Shown: in pieces, positions 62,801 to 64,000 of the stretch
Layout: every line of letters begins with the position of its first letter
How positions within the stretch are numbered: position 1 is the stretch's first letter
Assembly: GCF_012272835.1 (NCBI RefSeq)
Contig: NZ_JAAWWK010000003.1
Location: 475,245 to 539,244, forward strand
Direction: 5' to 3'
DNA: 64,000 nucleotides
Source: Spongiibacter thalassae
GTDB taxonomy: Bacteria > Pseudomonadota > Gammaproteobacteria > Pseudomonadales > Spongiibacteraceae
Program-made: the position numbers and the translations under genes
The notes under the pieces: model-generated
Seen by the model: only the letters and a program-made list of their open reading frames with translations
What the model was told of the DNA's origin: nothing
Database searches by the model: none

Positions 62801-64000
62801 TCCCCTTCGACCAGCGTGACCGTTTTTGACCAGGTCGTCGAGGCGGTACCGGGAACCCACTGTGAGCCGTTGAGCCACACGGAGGCCCAGGCTTCCTTGC
62901 TGCCTGAGAGCAGAATCGTGCTCGTGTTGACCACATCAGGCACAGAGTTGATCCCTGGGGCGTCCGGCGGGGTCTGATCCAAGGTGAAGCTGGTGCTGCC
63001 CTGGCTGGAGCGCAGACCCGCCTGATCCTGAAGTGTCACAATGACCTGATAGATGGCGTCCGTCAGTGCAGAATTCGGTTGGAAGATCATCTGATCCCCC
63101 TCGAGGCCCCACGTACCAGATACCTCACCACCATTGCGCAGCACGCTCAGGGAGGACCCCGCCAGATCCAGACCGCTGCCGATCTCGACAACATCAATGG
63201 CGAAAACCGAGGGCGCCGTGCGCGTGTAGGTGCCATTCGCAGGGGACATGCCCGCAATGGCAGGCGCGATGCTGTCTACCTCAAAGCGCAATGCCACCGC
63301 AGTGCTCTCGTTGCCAACCGCATCTCGGGCGGTAACTGCAAGGTCATTGATGCCCTGCTGCAGCGGTACCTCGGCGCTCCAGGTATCGTCATTGGCCGCA
63401 ACATACTGTGCGCCGTTAACGTAAATTGAGCTGCCCACATCCCTAGTCCCGGTCAGCGCTACATTGTTCGTTGACAGGGCATGTTCCGCGGGAAATCCTG
63501 CGTAGTTGGCCACGCTCGGCGCTGATGGCGGCGTGGTGTCCAGAGTGAGCGCTCCGTCGTACACCGCCTCCATTGCCTGGCCCTGTAGACTCAAAATATC
63601 CGGGCCTACACTCACCGTGTAGTCGCCATCCATGTCCAGCGGACTCACAGGAATGATCGCAAATGTGACCTGATCCAGTTGATCAATACTACTGACGCTC
63701 ATTGCCCCGCTCGGGCCCTGCAACACCACATCGTCCACTGTGAACGTTGCGGCATCTATTGAAACATTGAACACTACCGTCAGCGAATCTGGAGACGCGC
63801 CGACCAGTCCTTGAGGCGACATCGACACAATCGAGCCAGCACGCGCCACTGACTCTGTGTAAATAGTACCCGGCTGACCATCTCCATAGTTGTTCCCGCC
63901 CTTGACTCCACCGACTACTGAGACCTGAGCTGCCGGATCAAAGCCGTTGAGTGAGTCGTAGTACAGTGCGATGCGGCCCCCGCCGCCGCCGGAAGAGTCG
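56818..64000 (-). CDS. Giant FN3/Ig-like glycine-rich exported protein, 5' end outside window
   Basis: A very large protein; the frame is open from the stop at 56818 to the right edge, so at least 2394 codons are present and the N-terminus lies beyond 64000. The last codons before the edge read SGGGGGRIALYYDS, a Gly-rich motif seen in big adhesin-like proteins. Further on are many beta domains: repeated Ig-like stretches, FN3 modules (ENISGLVVTSGADSLSFVWQ, TGLSTEPLNAMVELSWQGAQ), CARDB-like and carboxypeptidase-regulatory-like domains. The C-terminal about 60 residues are Gly-rich with Ser, Tyr and Cys (GGPGGGGGAGGGGGYWSAGG). It is probably a surface protein; adhesion is inferred. The GTG at 63849 is not the true start. 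Confidence 0.85.
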   Translation of the reverse strand, partial: DSSGGGGGRIALYYDSLNGFDPAAQVSVVGGVKGGNNYGDGQPGTIYTESVARAGSIVSMSPQGLVGASPDSLTVVFNVSIDAATFTVDDVVLQGPSGAMSVSSIDQLDQVTFAIIPVSPLDMDGDYTVSVGPDILSLQGQAMEAVYDGALTLDTTPPSAPSVANYAGFPAEHALSTNNVALTGTRDVGSSIYVNGAQYVAANDDTWSAEVPLQQGINDLAVTARDAVGNESTAVALRFEVDSIAPAIAGMSPANGTYTRTAPSVFAIDVVEIGSGLDLAGSSLSVLRNGGEVSGTWGLEGDQMIFQPNSALTDAIYQVIVTLQDQAGLRSSQGSTSFTLDQTPPDAPGINSVPDVVNTSTILLSGSKEAWASVWLNGSQWVPGTASTTWSKTVTLVEGDNALTLTQHDRASNESRAVVISVNYNNTAPGAVPMTIDPEGDGLSVQLDWSGYDEEANGNDIALYRVLRSTTAFTDPNAATIAAQLPAGIQNYSAAPLSRNQAYYFAVLAVDQVSNALASVTPTATAPVDVVAPENISGLVVTSGADSLSFVWQAPDDHDADLAGFRIYQNDTLLASHAPATTTYSLNSLAAASAHTLRITSVDNDDNESTGLSQTGVTWLPNPTGLSTEPLNAMVELSWQGAQPAQFIKHYAIYMADQPFTDISAMTPILTAGAGNSSIRVAGLTNDQTYYFAVATVNTSNGVDPVVMSVAGTPEADTEGPILSDFLYGSTSIGEGAVLARPAQFSVTATDKSGIGRVEFYINDILLATDANGSAHYRANWDIKAVDDGSYLLRVVAYDTLEYTRTLEYTVQVALAAPDIPALTAPVDGLETNLSSITVSGTAEPDSQAQVYNNGSASGNPVVVNSTGQFSALLSLVEGSNDIRVTASNRGGESGQSAARTVVLNSSLPPTPTGLLAQAREGGEVRLSWSPVTAQNFSHYNLYRHNADFDAVEHATRINSQPLTQASYSDLPPSDGRWVYRVVAVNDIGTVSAPSAQVSALADATAPTAVAIDYTPYGNVDPATGRIATGAVDVHVTVSEPLLTTPFLSITPTNGVPLPVQLQRVDDTHYSGSFEITPLTPGGTAYAVFSARDVLGNRGTEVESGATIQIDTDGPAVSELTVNPAHPIRNDESAPVTVAVTITLTEALQGGEQPALSYLLSGEGRSNTAMPDRVQLDDVRWRYNFTLPGDAGLDAPELLSFSFQAVDDLGNVGTTLPPSQSIQVYQGDLPPLEIPEGLSAVALPGGVVQLTWQAVPDAADYQLYRQAPGETGLTERVRTGDVTLYDDQTTVDGEYLYAIASVRSVNNQETLSALSDPVSVTALSVPPEAPTALNVELTPQGIAATWQHTGGEGVTYTLYRDSSNNIASVDGLIPVRDGIASLSTTDTSPAAQSPGYVVTAVDAAGNQSVPSNTAYLNISLLPISSVDVTLSEGGEPQLNWTHDGSNIDGFDLYLGDRDTGLKLNDALMTSMTYSDSGFNGGERVYTLVAVDPAGEESLPRSLLLPALSASLTEGSQILRGVMNRLTYQVANLGQTDATGIQVVATIGVYSAQSATFSLAAGESTSVDVVFGGAADLSNVSSLTTSIETKPNVGEHTTATRTGDIIVGDAGLVLSVATREFTRGATGEVQFTLENTSDVDIEIVVARNNGNSDSDEIRYQLRDLDGNVLSTQAFRQFVGNDVVTRSDGTVVAGIPAGESFTSDWKTLSVPAAAPAEITVRLYVDTLHYHLGRSDAVAIAGPSTSATLTLIDTLYYGSLSGITPANSFGEEPIVISGQALTRADNAPLSSVPLTLVIKGNGFERSIEVYTDEQGGFSHAFEPLKGESGVYTVSVIHPDIQDRPVQGTFAISRVSVSPSKASLYTAYGQHDTIPVTLRSGPGTTASNLRVELHPDTPLAAGVTLDIGQHLNLGQNSNGTIDLDFTADHTAESQGQFAVQVFSDESGDTPLASIPVTYLLDEALPSLYWYPNYVETGVAQDESVSANFTLENRGLAEMVNVRVRLVDTGGNAAPSWLYLAVPEQQGSLAVGEQRPLQIIASPPASLAEGQYQYKLRISSDNHPVREANVFVAVTQSGIGGALFKVSDIYTATLDGTGQVIEGLSGAKVRLINEEVAAVEFSLTTDASGEALFSEIPSGNYLYRISAPNHADGAGRLRVLPGVVASENFFLDYNLVTVEWSVNEVTIEDRYDITATATYETSVPAAVVIVEPLSINIPNLTVGEVYYGELRITNYGLIRADNLQVDLPPSDDFYRYELMVGLPDTIEANESLVVPYRIVMLQSHEPDGDATGGGCYNYTAKGEVSSDYTCANGDTADQELPMEWNRSDSSSCGSGGPGGGGGAGGGGGYWSAGGAGGSFGGGGGGGFLRDDKTGGIPACRAPKGDGASCPSPGNGAGS

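Overview
The window looks like chromosomal DNA of a free-living, probably marine, gammaproteobacterium; Cellvibrionales is my best guess, from recall. The reasons are Rmf, a fused RlmKL, TmcA, a FimV-like protein, the PHP/YciO-ScpA-ScpB-RluB gene order and a nearly perfect gammaproteobacterial dif site. Apart from a low-GC patch at about 42.2-44.6 kb and another at about 52.1-53.1 kb, the DNA has the fairly high GC of one genome. I see no rRNA, tRNA or CRISPR array.

Layout. (1) 0-7.4 kb: pdxJ, a secreted cyclophilin, an SH3/coiled-coil envelope protein, a YciI protein and a VC0807-type membrane protein on the minus strand. Divergent from them is the conserved rnm-yciO-scpA-scpB-rluB run (RNA maturation, chromosome condensation, rRNA pseudouridylation). 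(2) 7.4-15.2 kb: rmf, rlmKL, a cold-shock gene with a structured 3' region, a YgiQ radical-SAM gene, an NfeD/SPFH pair and purU. (3) 15.2-24.1 kb: a complete phosphate-starvation locus, phoB-phoR-pstS-pstC-pstA-pstB-phoU. It has Pho boxes ahead of phoB, pstS and pstC, and an intrinsic terminator between pstS and pstC that should make the binding protein the most abundant product. (4) 24.1-32.4 kb: an AbgT-type transporter, a 0.6 kb non-coding region with four DnaA boxes, a FimV-like protein, an RluA-type pseudouridine synthase, two small proteins, TmcA and a HIT protein. (5) 32.4-42.1 kb: a B12-type radical-SAM protein, SRPBCC protein, CinA, small proteins, an SDR, a lipoprotein, a crotonase, a DUF2130 nuclease-like protein and lipA.

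(6) At 42192-42219, just after lipA, lies a 28-bp sequence sharing 25 of 28 positions with E. coli dif, the XerCD chromosome-dimer resolution site. KOPS-like octamers point towards it from both sides with one exception, and the prevailing gene direction flips across it, so this appears to be the replication terminus. (7) 42.2-44.6 kb: a low-GC patch with iteron-like and tandem repeats, a deoxyribonucleotidase-like HAD gene and a tyrosine recombinase, probably a small integrated element beside dif. (8) 44.6-64 kb: a membrane HExxH protein, then a minus-strand locus of giant exported proteins. In transcription order these are a very large FN3/Ig-like, glycine-rich protein that runs off the right edge, an RHS/YD-repeat protein with a 136-residue variable tail, a small AT-rich membrane protein just after it (candidate immunity protein), and a 2144-residue protein with ten tandem chitobiase/hexosaminidase-C-terminal-like repeats. 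This dif-proximal surface and polymorphic-toxin locus is the most likely place for undescribed biology.
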